From Streptomyces sp. NBC_00691 (GTDB taxonomy: Bacteria > Actinomycetota > Actinomycetes > Streptomycetales > Streptomycetaceae), in assembly GCF_036226665.1 (NCBI RefSeq), contig NZ_CP109007.1, positions 2,706,501 through 2,770,500 on the forward strand: DNA of 64,000 bases. Reading direction: 5' to 3'. Below, one piece after another: positions 7,619-15,208 of this stretch; the first letter of the stretch is position 1; the number at the start of each line of letters is the position of its first letter. Both the position numbers and the translations under genes were made by a program. The notes beneath the pieces were generated by a model. The model did no database searches. It worked only from the letters and a program-made list of their open reading frames with translations, and was not told the DNA's origin.

Positions 7619-8404
7619 TCAGGCCCACTGGTCGAAGGCGAGCTTCGCGACCAGCGAGAGCACCACCACGAGCAGCACCCCGCGCACGAACTCGGCGCCC
7701 TTGCTGAGCGCCATCCGCGCCCCGACCGTCCCGCCGATCAGGTTGAAGACCGCCATGACGGCGGCGAGCTGCCAGTACACGCTGCCCTGGTACGCGAACA
7801 TCGCGAGCGCGCCCGCGTTGGTGCAGACGTTGACGATCTTCGCGGTCGCCGAGGCGGTCACCAGGTCGAGGTGGAGGACCGCGGTCAGGGCGAGCACCAG
7901 GAAGGTGCCGGTGCCGGGACCGAACAGGCCGTCGTAGAAGCCGATCCCGCCGCCGACCACGACGATCGCGGTGACGATCCGGGCCCGGGTCAGCGGCGCC
8001 CGCTCCTCCCCCTCCGCCTTCGCGCCGAACGTCGGCCGCAGCATCACGAAGGCCGCAACGGCGAGCAGCACGACCATGATCACCGGACGCAGGACGTCGC
8101 TGCTGATGCCCGCAGCGAAGAAGGCGCCGGCCATGGAGCCGGTGAGGGCGGCCAGCCCGATGCGTACCGCCGTCCAGACCTGCACGGGTGCCTTGCGGAC
8201 GTAGGTGATCGCGGCCCCGGTGGTGCCGACGATCGCGACGGCCTTGTTGGTGCCGAGGATGTGCGCGGCCTGGACGTTCGGCAGCCCGAGCAGCAGGGCG
8301 GGCAGCAGGAGCAGACCGCCGCCGCCGACCACCGCGTCGATCCAGCCCGCCACGAGCGCGGCGAGACACAGCAGGACAAGGGTGGTCAGCGATATCTCGG
8401 GCAT
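7619..8404 (-). CDS. TSUP family (TauE/SafE) transporter
   Basis: 261 aa, very hydrophobic, about eight membrane segments. N-terminal motif GWIDAVVGGGGLLLLPALL and the second-half repeat GIGFYDGLFGPGTGTFL are characteristic of the TauE/SafE sulfite/organosulfonate exporter family (DUF81). Substrate not predictable; family members export sulfite, sulfoacetate or other small anions. It stands alone on the minus strand. The nearest upstream gene, on the same strand, ends 38 bp away. Confidence 0.88.
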   Translation of the reverse strand: MPEISLTTLVLLCLAALVAGWIDAVVGGGGLLLLPALLLGLPNVQAAHILGTNKAVAIVGTTGAAITYVRKAPVQVWTAVRIGLAALTGSMAGAFFAAGISSDVLRPVIMVVLLAVAAFVMLRPTFGAKAEGEERAPLTRARIVTAIVVVGGGIGFYDGLFGPGTGTFLVLALTAVLHLDLVTASATAKIVNVCTNAGALAMFAYQGSVYWQLAAVMAVFNLIGGTVGARMALSKGAEFVRGVLLVVVLSLVAKLAFDQWA

Positions 8405-8441
8405 GCCCGTGAGCCTAGGGAGACGATCGTTGCCCCGTCCA

Positions 8442-8633
8442 TCAATCCCGGGAGAGTTGAGCTACGTCTGAGCTTGCGGCGCCCGGACCGCGGTCGGGGG
8501 CCGGCGGCGCGGCCGGGGAGACGGAGGCCGTGAGCAGGGTCGCGGCGAGCGCGCCGGCCCCGAGCAGGGCGGCGGCGAGCCGGCGCCGGGCCTGGTCGAC
8601 GGCGGGGACGCGCGGAGCACCGTGTCTAGCCAT
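8442..8633 (-). CDS. Short hydrophobic secreted or truncated protein
   Basis: 63 aa. The ATG lies inside the last codons of the flavoprotein gene (8-bp overlap), so coupling is likely. Basic N-terminus, then a hydrophobic stretch (LAAALLGAGALAATLLTASVSPA) that looks like a signal peptide, and only about 20 further residues. It may be the remnant of a longer secreted protein or a small membrane peptide. No family recognised. Confidence 0.4.
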   Translation of the reverse strand: MARHGAPRVPAVDQARRRLAAALLGAGALAATLLTASVSPAAPPAPDRGPGAASSDVAQLSRD

Positions 8634-10086
8634 GGTCGAAGTCCTCGCTGTGGATGCGGGAGGCCGGCACTCCGGCCCGGATCAGGTTGGCGGTGGCGGC
8701 GCGGGCCATGGCGGGCGGCCCGCAGAGGTAGACGTCATGGGCGACGAGATCCGGCACCAGGTGGCGCAGGGCTTGGGGCGCGAGCGGGTCGAAGGAGTCG
8801 TCGGAGCGGCCGAGGAGGAAGTGGAGGGCGGCCTGCCGCTCGTGGGCGATGACCTCGAGCTCCTCGCGCAGGACGAGCCCGGCGGCGTCCGAGGCCCGGT
8901 AGAGGAGGGTCACGTCGCCGGGCCCGCCGGGCAGCGTCTCGAACAGGGCCCGCAGCGGGGTGATGCCGACGCCTCCGGCGAGCAGCAGCACCTTGCGGCG
9001 GGTGCGGCGGTGGGCGGTGAGCGCGCCGAAGGGGCCGGAGGCGAGGACCCGGACGCCGGGGCGGAGCCGGCGGATGCGGCGGGTGTGGTCGCCGAGCGCC
9101 TTGACGGTGATCCGCAGGGTGTCGTCGCGGACGGGCGCGGAGAGGGAGAAGGGCAGGGCCGTCGCCCAGAGCCCGCGCCGCAGGAAGCGCCAGCGGAAGA
9201 ACTGGCCGGGTTCGGCACACAGCCGGGCCACTCCCCTGCCCCGGACGAGCACCGAGACGACGCCCGGGCCCTCGTCGCGGACCTCGACGACCCGCAGCTC
9301 GTGGCGGAGGGCGGCGCGGACGGGTACGACGAGCCGGTACCAGAGCAGGAGGACGGCGACGGTGCCGTGGGCCATCGACCAGAGCCAGCGGACGAGGAGG
9401 CTGCCGGCGATGTCGGGTCCGGCGAGCTGGTGGACGAAGCCGAGGGCGGCGGCGAGCAGCCCGCCGAGGTGGACGGCCCGCCAGACCTCGTGCCGGACCC
9501 GGTTCCGTACGGCCCGGGCGGAGGTGACGCCGACGGCGACGAAGAGGACGGTGCCCGCCGCGGCGGCGGCGATCGCCCCGTACCCCAGCAGGCCCCCGGT
9601 GGCGGTGACGAGGTCGGTACGGGTGTGCACGGCGTACCCGCAGAGCGCAAGGAGGGCGTGCGCGCCGATCAGACCCAGGACGTACCGGCCGCCGAGGGCG
9701 TGCCAGCGGGCGAGCCGGTCGGCGCCGACGCCGTGCTCGACGGCCGGGACGCGGGCCATGAGCAGCAGCAGGACGAGGACGCCGTACCCGGCGAGCAGAC
9801 CGGTGAGGTGCGCGCCGGACGCGAAGAAGGCGTCGAGGCGGGCGGAGGGCCGGGCCTGCACACCCCAGAGCAGGGCGACGGCCCCGGCGCCGCCGAGGAT
9901 CGCGCTCCGCAGGCGGTCGGGGGCGAGCCGCAGGACGGGAAGGGGCGGGGCGGGACGGGGTGGTGCGGCGGGCGTGGGCGGCGCCGGGGCCGGTCCGGGG
10001 GCCGCCGCGCGGGCCGGTGCGGGGGCCGGTTCGGCACGGAGGGATACGTAGAGAGGATGGCTGGCCTCGGTGGTCACATCCGGCAC
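8626..10086 (-). CDS. Ferric-reductase-like membrane flavoprotein (ferredoxin reductase type)
   Basis: 486 aa from the GTG at 10086, after which a long Ala/Pro-rich leader precedes the membrane region. Residues about 60-260 hold six membrane helices with His residues (WHALGGRYVLGLIGAHALL, HEVWRAVHLGG, FVHQLAG) typical of the ferric reductase-like heme domain. The C-terminal half is an FNR module: PGQFFRWRF and LPFSLSAP (FAD), LLLAGGVGITPLRAL and YLCGPPAMA (NAD(P)H), ending IHSEDF. It would move electrons from NAD(P)H across the membrane. Divergent from the nitrite reductase operon. Confidence 0.88.
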   Translation of the reverse strand: MPDVTTEASHPLYVSLRAEPAPAPARAAAPGPAPAPPTPAAPPRPAPPLPVLRLAPDRLRSAILGGAGAVALLWGVQARPSARLDAFFASGAHLTGLLAGYGVLVLLLLMARVPAVEHGVGADRLARWHALGGRYVLGLIGAHALLALCGYAVHTRTDLVTATGGLLGYGAIAAAAAGTVLFVAVGVTSARAVRNRVRHEVWRAVHLGGLLAAALGFVHQLAGPDIAGSLLVRWLWSMAHGTVAVLLLWYRLVVPVRAALRHELRVVEVRDEGPGVVSVLVRGRGVARLCAEPGQFFRWRFLRRGLWATALPFSLSAPVRDDTLRITVKALGDHTRRIRRLRPGVRVLASGPFGALTAHRRTRRKVLLLAGGVGITPLRALFETLPGGPGDVTLLYRASDAAGLVLREELEVIAHERQAALHFLLGRSDDSFDPLAPQALRHLVPDLVAHDVYLCGPPAMARAATANLIRAGVPASRIHSEDFDHG

Positions 10087-10169
10087 AGTAGGTCCGCCCG
10101 TATACGGGAATCCGCAGCTCAGCCCCCTCTCACCGATCCTTAAGCCTGGCTTGAGCCGAGCCTGACCAC

Positions 10170-10179
10170 GGGTTAACCC
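10170..10179. promoter_or_regulatory. GGGTTAACCC palindrome
   Basis: A perfect 10-bp palindrome in the 218-bp divergent region between the flavoprotein and nitrite reductase genes. Role unknown. Confidence 0.3.
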
Positions 10180-10243
10180 TGACGGGCGCGCCGCCCGGAC
10201 CGGACCGGCCTCACAGCGGCCGGGGCCGGGGACGGAGATCAGC

Positions 10244-10281
10244 GTTCCGTACGGGAAACAGTCGGGATGCCGTCGGGTAAC
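10244..10281 (+). promoter_or_regulatory. GlnR-like operator upstream of the nir operon
   Basis: Four pentamers at exact 11-bp spacing: GTTCC-N6-GAAAC-N6-GATGC-N6-GTAAC. This fits the GlnR pattern of alternating GTnAC and GAAAC half-sites with 6-bp gaps, although two of the four pentamers are imperfect. It ends 24 bp before the first nir gene. GlnR is the known activator of nirB in Streptomyces. Confidence 0.5.
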
Positions 10282-10304
10282 ACCGGCCGCGCACGCTTCC
10301 CGGT

Positions 10305-11603
10305 ATGAGTACACGGATCGTGGTGGTCGGGGGCGGAACGGCGGGCGCCCGGCTCGCCCAGCGCCTGCCCGTCACCCTCCTCGGCGAGGAGCCGCACGCC
10401 CCGTACAACAGGGTGCTGCTCGCCGACGTCCTCGCCGGGCGGTACGCCCCCGAGGTCATCGCCCTGCCCGGGACCCGCGAGCCGGGGCGCCTCGGGGTGC
10501 GGGCGGTGCGGATCGACCGGGCGGCGCGGACGGTGGAGTGCGCGGACGGCTCGCTCGTCGGCTACGACCGGCTGGTCCTGGCCACCGGCTCCAACCCGGT
10601 GCTCCCTCCGCTGCGCGGACTGCGCGGTGCGGGCGGGGCGGCGCTGCCGGAGGGCGTCCACGCCTTCCGCACGCTCGACGACTGCCTGGCGCTGCGCGAC
10701 CGGGTACGGCCGGGGGTGCGGGCGGTGGTCATCGGCGGCGGGCTCCTCGGGGTCTCGGCGGCGCGGGCACTGGCCGCACTGGGCGCGGAGGTGGTGCTCA
10801 CCCAGCAGGGTGAGCGCCTGATGGAGCGCCAGCTGGACGCCGCCGCCTCCGGCCTGCTCCGTGAACACGTCGAGTCCCTCGGGGTCGAGGTGCACACCGA
10901 GTGCCGGGTCAGCGGTCTGCGGCAGCGGGACGGCGAGGTGACGGCGGTCGAACTGGCCGACGGCTTCGTCCTCGACGCGCAGGTCGTGGTCCTGGCGTGC
11001 GGGGTCCGCCCGAGGGTGGCCCTGGCGAGGGAGGCCGGTCTCGCGGTGGCGACGGGGATCGTGGTCGACGACGGACTCCGGACGTCGGACCCGTACATCC
11101 ACGCGGTCGGCGACTGTGCCGAACACGGCGGCCGGGTCTACGGCCTGGCGGGCCCGGCCCTGGAGCAGGCGGACGCGCTGGCGGACCTGCTGTCGGCGGA
11201 ACCGGCCGGCTCCGCGATCCCGGCCCACCTCCGCGTGGCCGGTCGTCCCGCCCCGGCGGAACGACCGCGCACGACGGCGGAGGGAGCGGGCCGTACCTCC
11301 ACGACGGGGTACGCCGGCACCCGCGCCCTCACCCGCCTCACCCTCGGCGGCGCCGAGCCCTTCGACCTCGCCGCCTTCGGCGACGCCACCCCGCGACCCG
11401 GTGACGACGTCGTCCAGCTCACCGACGCCACCCGCCGCGCCTACCGCAAGGTCGTCGTCCGCGGAGACCGCCTCGTCGGTGGCGTCCTCCTCGGCGACCT
11501 GGCCGCCGTCGGCACGCTCGCCCGGGCCTGGGAGGGCGACGAAGCCCTCCCCGACGAGGCCCCCCTGCTGCACCTGCTCACCCACGACGGAGGCTCCTCA
11601 TGA
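10305..11603 (+). CDS. FAD/NAD(P)-dependent oxidoreductase of the nitrite reductase operon
   Basis: 432 aa. N-terminal Rossmann motif VVVGGGTAGARLAQRL, second nucleotide-binding motif VVIGGGLLGVSAARALAALGAEV (about 144-166) and the FAD-binding IHAVGDCAEHGGRVYGLA (about 265-282), as in the N-terminal reductase part of NirB. It lacks the siroheme/4Fe-4S domain. It probably feeds electrons to NirB, whose start codon overlaps its stop (ATGA). It is one of two NirB-type flavin domains encoded in this operon. Confidence 0.85.
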   Translation: MSTRIVVVGGGTAGARLAQRLPVTLLGEEPHAPYNRVLLADVLAGRYAPEVIALPGTREPGRLGVRAVRIDRAARTVECADGSLVGYDRLVLATGSNPVLPPLRGLRGAGGAALPEGVHAFRTLDDCLALRDRVRPGVRAVVIGGGLLGVSAARALAALGAEVVLTQQGERLMERQLDAAASGLLREHVESLGVEVHTECRVSGLRQRDGEVTAVELADGFVLDAQVVVLACGVRPRVALAREAGLAVATGIVVDDGLRTSDPYIHAVGDCAEHGGRVYGLAGPALEQADALADLLSAEPAGSAIPAHLRVAGRPAPAERPRTTAEGAGRTSTTGYAGTRALTRLTLGGAEPFDLAAFGDATPRPGDDVVQLTDATRRAYRKVVVRGDRLVGGVLLGDLAAVGTLARAWEGDEALPDEAPLLHLLTHDGGSS

Positions 11604-14134
11604 CCACCCCCACCATCGTCCTGGTCGGCCACGGAATGGTCGGCCAGCGGTTCCTGGAGTCGCTCGCCGACCGCGGTGTCACCGAGCGGGCCAGGATCGT
11701 CGTCCTCTGCGAGGAGCCGCGCCCCGCCTACGACCGCGTCCAGCTGACCTCGTACTTCTCCGGCAGGACCCCGGACGACCTGTCGATGGTCGAGGCCGGC
11801 TTCATGGAGAAGCACGGCATCGAGCTGTACGTGGGCGACGCGGCGGAGTCGGTGGACCGGGAGGCCCGTACGGTCACCGCCCGGTCCGGGCGGGTCTTCG
11901 CGTACGACGCGCTCGTCCTCGCCACCGGCTCGTACCCGTTCGTGCCCCCCGTCCCCGGCAAGGACGCCCGCGGCTGTTTCGTCTACCGGACGATCGAGGA
12001 CCTCCTCGCCATCGAGGAGTACGCGAAGACGGCGACGACCGGCGCGGTCGTCGGCGGCGGTCTGCTCGGCCTGGAGGCGGCCGGCGCGCTCAAGGGTCTC
12101 GGACTCGACACCCACGTCGTGGAGTTCGCACCGCGGCTGATGCCGGTGCAGGTCGACGACGGTGGTGGCGCCGCGCTGCTGCGGACGATCGAGCGGATGG
12201 GGCTGACCGTCCACACGGGGACGGGCACGCAGGAGGTCCTGACGGCGGACGGCTCGGTCACGGGCATGAAGCTGTCGGACGGCTCCGAACTGGCCACGGA
12301 CATGGTCGTGTTCTCGGCCGGCGTACGGCCCCGGGACCAGCTGGCCCGCGACTGCGGCCTGACCGTCGGGGAGCGCGGCGGCATCGCGGTCGACGAGCGG
12401 TGCCGTACCTCCGACCCGGCGGTCTTCGCGATCGGCGAGTGCGCGCTCGCCTCGGACGGGCGGGTCTACGGCCTGGTGGCGCCGGGTTACGAGATGGCGC
12501 AGACGGTCGCCGCGACCCTGGCGGAGGAGGCCGGCGAGGGCGACGGCTTCACCGGCGCCGACATGTCGACGAAGCTGAAGCTGCTCGGCGTGGACGTCGC
12601 GTCCTTCGGCGACGCGCACGGCACGACGGAGGGCTGCCTCGACGTCGTGTACTCCGACTCCCGCTCGGGCGTCTACAAGAAGCTGGTCGTGAGCGGCGAG
12701 GGCGTCCTGCTCGGCGGTGTCCTGGTCGGCGACGCCGAGCAGTACGGCCTGCTGCGTCCGCTCACCGGCACCGTGCCTCCGGTCTCCCCCGAGCAGCTGG
12801 TCCTTCCGGCGGGCGCGGGCGCACCGGTGGCGCTGGGACCCTCGGCTCTGCCGGACGACGCGGTGATCTGCTCCTGCCACAACGTGACGAAGCACGCGAT
12901 CGGCGAGTGCTCCTCGCTCGCCGAGGTGAAGAAGTGCACCAAGGCCGGTACGGGCTGCGGCAGCTGCGTGAAGGTCATCGAGAAGCTGCTGCCGGCGCCG
13001 ACCGACAAGGGCCTGTGCGGCTGCTTCTCGTACACCCGGAGCGAGCTGTACGAGATCGCCCGCGCCCTGCGGGTGACCTCTTTCGCCGCGCTCCTCGACT
13101 CGCACGGCCGGGAGGAGGCGCGCGGCGGCGAGGGCTGCGAGGTCTGCAAGCCGACCGTCGGCTCGATCCTCGCCTCCCTCAACAACGGCTACATCCTGGA
13201 CGGCGAGCAGGCCTCCCTCCAGGACACCAACGACCACTTCCTCGCCAACATGCAGCGCAACGGCTCGTACTCGGTGGTCCCGCGCATCCCCGGCGGCGAG
13301 ATCACCCCGGACAAGCTGATCGTGATCGGCGAGGTGGCCCGCGACTTCGGCCTCTACACGAAGATCACCGGCGGCCAGCGGATCGACCTCTTCGGCGCCC
13401 GGGTGGACCAGCTCCCGTCGATCTGGACCCGACTGGTCGACGCGGGCTTCGAGTCGGGGCACGCCTACGGCAAGGCGCTGCGCACCATCAAGTCCTGCGT
13501 GGGGCAGACCTGGTGCCGGTACGGCGTCCAGGACTCGGTGAAGATGGCGATCCAGCTGGAGCTGCGCTACCGGGGCCTGCGCGCCCCGCACAAGCTCAAG
13601 TCGGCTGTCTCCGGCTGCGCCCGCGAATGCGCGGAGGCGCAGTCGAAGGACTTCGGCATCATCGCGACGGCCAACGGCTGGAACCTGTACGTCGGCGGGA
13701 ACGGCGGCGCGACCCCGCGCCACGCGGACCTGCTCGCCCAGGATCTCTCCGACGCCGAACTGGTGCGCCTGATCGACCGGTTCCTGATGTTCTACATCCG
13801 GACGGCGGACCGCCTGGAGCGGACGTCGACCTGGCTGGAGCGCCTGGAGGGCGGGCTCGACCACCTCAAGGACGTGGTGGTGCACGACTCGCTCGGGCTC
13901 TGCGACGAGCTGGAGGCGCTGATGGCGGCGCACGTCGCCGACTACCAGGACGAGTGGGCGCAGACCCTGGACGACCCGGAGCGGCTGCGGCGCTTCGTCT
14001 CCTTCGTGAACGACCCGGAGGCACCGGACCCCTCGGTCCGCTTCGTTCCGGAGCGCGACCAGATCAAGCCGGATCTCACGTTCCTGACGCTCGGCAGGAC
14101 GAACAGCACGCTGGAAGGGGCTTCCTCCCGATGA
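11600..14134 (+). CDS. nirB: Nitrite reductase [NAD(P)H], large subunit
   Basis: 844 aa, full length. Pyridine nucleotide-disulfide reductase domain (1-~300); a BFD-like [2Fe-2S] segment CSCHNVTKHAIGEC...GTGCGSC (about 423-455); a second Cys cluster CGCFSYT...GCEVCKP (about 473-516); then the sulfite/nitrite reductase domain with the siroheme-4Fe-4S ligands in KSCVGQTWCRYG (about 631-642) and SGCARECAEA (about 671-680). It reduces nitrite to ammonium in the cytoplasm. Four-base overlaps with both neighbours mark a tightly coupled operon. Confidence 0.96.
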   Translation: MTTPTIVLVGHGMVGQRFLESLADRGVTERARIVVLCEEPRPAYDRVQLTSYFSGRTPDDLSMVEAGFMEKHGIELYVGDAAESVDREARTVTARSGRVFAYDALVLATGSYPFVPPVPGKDARGCFVYRTIEDLLAIEEYAKTATTGAVVGGGLLGLEAAGALKGLGLDTHVVEFAPRLMPVQVDDGGGAALLRTIERMGLTVHTGTGTQEVLTADGSVTGMKLSDGSELATDMVVFSAGVRPRDQLARDCGLTVGERGGIAVDERCRTSDPAVFAIGECALASDGRVYGLVAPGYEMAQTVAATLAEEAGEGDGFTGADMSTKLKLLGVDVASFGDAHGTTEGCLDVVYSDSRSGVYKKLVVSGEGVLLGGVLVGDAEQYGLLRPLTGTVPPVSPEQLVLPAGAGAPVALGPSALPDDAVICSCHNVTKHAIGECSSLAEVKKCTKAGTGCGSCVKVIEKLLPAPTDKGLCGCFSYTRSELYEIARALRVTSFAALLDSHGREEARGGEGCEVCKPTVGSILASLNNGYILDGEQASLQDTNDHFLANMQRNGSYSVVPRIPGGEITPDKLIVIGEVARDFGLYTKITGGQRIDLFGARVDQLPSIWTRLVDAGFESGHAYGKALRTIKSCVGQTWCRYGVQDSVKMAIQLELRYRGLRAPHKLKSAVSGCARECAEAQSKDFGIIATANGWNLYVGGNGGATPRHADLLAQDLSDAELVRLIDRFLMFYIRTADRLERTSTWLERLEGGLDHLKDVVVHDSLGLCDELEALMAAHVADYQDEWAQTLDDPERLRRFVSFVNDPEAPDPSVRFVPERDQIKPDLTFLTLGRTNSTLEGASSR

Positions 14135-14493
14135 CGACCCTCACGACGCTCACGACTCCCACCACGACGACGCTCGAGATCTCCCCCGACCCCGGCTCCT
14201 GGGTGACGGTCTGCGAGGAGGCCCGGCTGACCCCGGGCCGGGGCGTGGCCGCACTGCTGCCGGACGGCCGACAGGTGGCGGTCTTCCGGGACCGCTCGGG
14301 GCGGACGTACGCGATCGACAACCGCGACCCGTTCACGGGGGCGCAGGTGCTCTCCCGGGGGCTCGTCGGTTCGGCGGAGGGGCGGCCGTTCGTGGCCTCC
14401 CCGCTCCTGAAGCAGCGCTTCGACCTGGAGACCGGGCGGTGCCTGGACGACGACGGGGTCGCGGTGGCGGTGTATCCGGTACGAGCGAAGTAA
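14131..14493 (+). CDS. nirD: Nitrite reductase [NAD(P)H], small subunit
   Basis: 120 aa. Starts with a Thr-rich leader, then the NirD fold: WVTVCEEARLTPGRGVAALL, AIDNRDPFTGAQVLSRGLVG, and PLLKQRFDLETGRCLDD. As in other NirD proteins, the Rieske Cys/His ligands are absent although the fold is Rieske-like. Starts within the nirB stop codon (ATGA) and is the last gene of the operon. Confidence 0.93.
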   Translation: MTTLTTLTTPTTTTLEISPDPGSWVTVCEEARLTPGRGVAALLPDGRQVAVFRDRSGRTYAIDNRDPFTGAQVLSRGLVGSAEGRPFVASPLLKQRFDLETGRCLDDDGVAVAVYPVRAK

Positions 14494-14512
14494 CTTGACT
14501 GGTCGTTCCAGA
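14492..14512 (+). promoter_or_regulatory. TetR operator over the TetR promoter
   Basis: AACTTGAC-N6-TTCCAGA. The same 21-bp pattern, inverted, occurs at 15172-15192 before the MFS gene. It overlaps the -35 hexamer TTGACT (14495-14500). A -10 TACGGT (14519-14524) lies 18 bp further on and ends 7 bp before the GTG start, so the mRNA is probably leaderless. Negative autoregulation is the likely mode. Confidence 0.65.
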
Positions 14513-14530
14513 TAGCCGTACGGTCTTCTC

Positions 14531-15115
14531 GTGGCCAGGACCAAGGAATTCGATCCCGACGCCGCGCTCCAGGCCGCCCTCGACCTGTTCTGGGCGCGCG
14601 GCTACGAGGCGACGACGATGTCGGACCTCGTGGAGCGTCTCGGCATCGGCCGGGCCAGCATCTACGCGACCTTCGGGAACAAGCACGCGCTGTACCTGGC
14701 GGCGATGGACCGCTACCTGGAGACCCGCGACCCGCGGATCGTCGAGGAGCTGTCCGCGCCGGGCCCGGCCCTGCCGGCCGTCCGCGCGGTCGTCCGCCGC
14801 TTCGCCGCCGAGGCCTCGGCCGACGACGAGCGGCTGAACGGCTGTTTCGTCACCAACTCGGCGGCGGAACTGGGCCCGCACGACACGGTGGTGGCCCGCC
14901 GGGTCGAGCTCAGCTGGGAGCAGATCGAGACACTCCTGTACGCGGCGCTCACCCGGGCCCGCGCCGGGGGCGAGCTGCCGGCCGACCGGGACCCGCGGGC
15001 CCTGGCGCGCATGCTCCTGGTCCTGCTCCAGGGGATCCGGGTGGTCGGCAAGGCGTCAAGCGACCCGGCCAGGGTCCGGGACGCGGCGGAACAGGCACTG
15101 GGCCTGCTGGACTGA
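14531..15115 (+). CDS. TetR family regulator
   Basis: 194 aa with a GTG start at the predicted transcription start. N-terminal helix-turn-helix: FWARGYEATTMSDLVERLGIGRASIYATFGNKHALYLAAMDRYL, the AcrR/TetR_N pattern, with a typical TetR_C ligand domain (LNGCFVTNSAAEL; LQGIRVVGKA). A shared operator in front of this gene and of the MFS gene indicates that it represses itself and the MFS-SDR pair. Confidence 0.93.
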   Translation: MARTKEFDPDAALQAALDLFWARGYEATTMSDLVERLGIGRASIYATFGNKHALYLAAMDRYLETRDPRIVEELSAPGPALPAVRAVVRRFAAEASADDERLNGCFVTNSAAELGPHDTVVARRVELSWEQIETLLYAALTRARAGGELPADRDPRALARMLLVLLQGIRVVGKASSDPARVRDAAEQALGLLD

Positions 15116-15130
15116 GGCCCGCGGAGAGCG

Positions 15131-15159
15131 GAAAGGGCGCCCACGGGGGGCGCCCTTTC
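15131..15159 (+). terminator. Terminator after the TetR gene
   Basis: Perfect 12-bp stem GAAAGGGCGCCC with a 5-base loop, followed by TTCGG. It separates the TetR gene from the MFS promoter. Confidence 0.75.
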
Positions 15160-15171
15160 TTCGGGGCCCAT

Positions 15172-15192
15172 TCTGGAATGTACGGTCAAGTT
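15172..15192 (+). promoter_or_regulatory. TetR operator before the MFS gene
   Basis: TCTGGAA-N6-GTCAAGTT, the reverse complement of the operator at 14492-14512 (all 15 specified arm positions match). It contains a possible extended -10 TGTACGGT (15179-15186) and lies 17 bp before the MFS start. Confidence 0.65.
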
Positions 15193-15208
15193 CAAGGGGG
15201 GATGGACC

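Noticed and set aside
11441..13933. Long minus-strand open frame opposite nirB
   Set aside because: Low-complexity Arg/Gly/Val translation; NirB motifs occur on the other strand in full.
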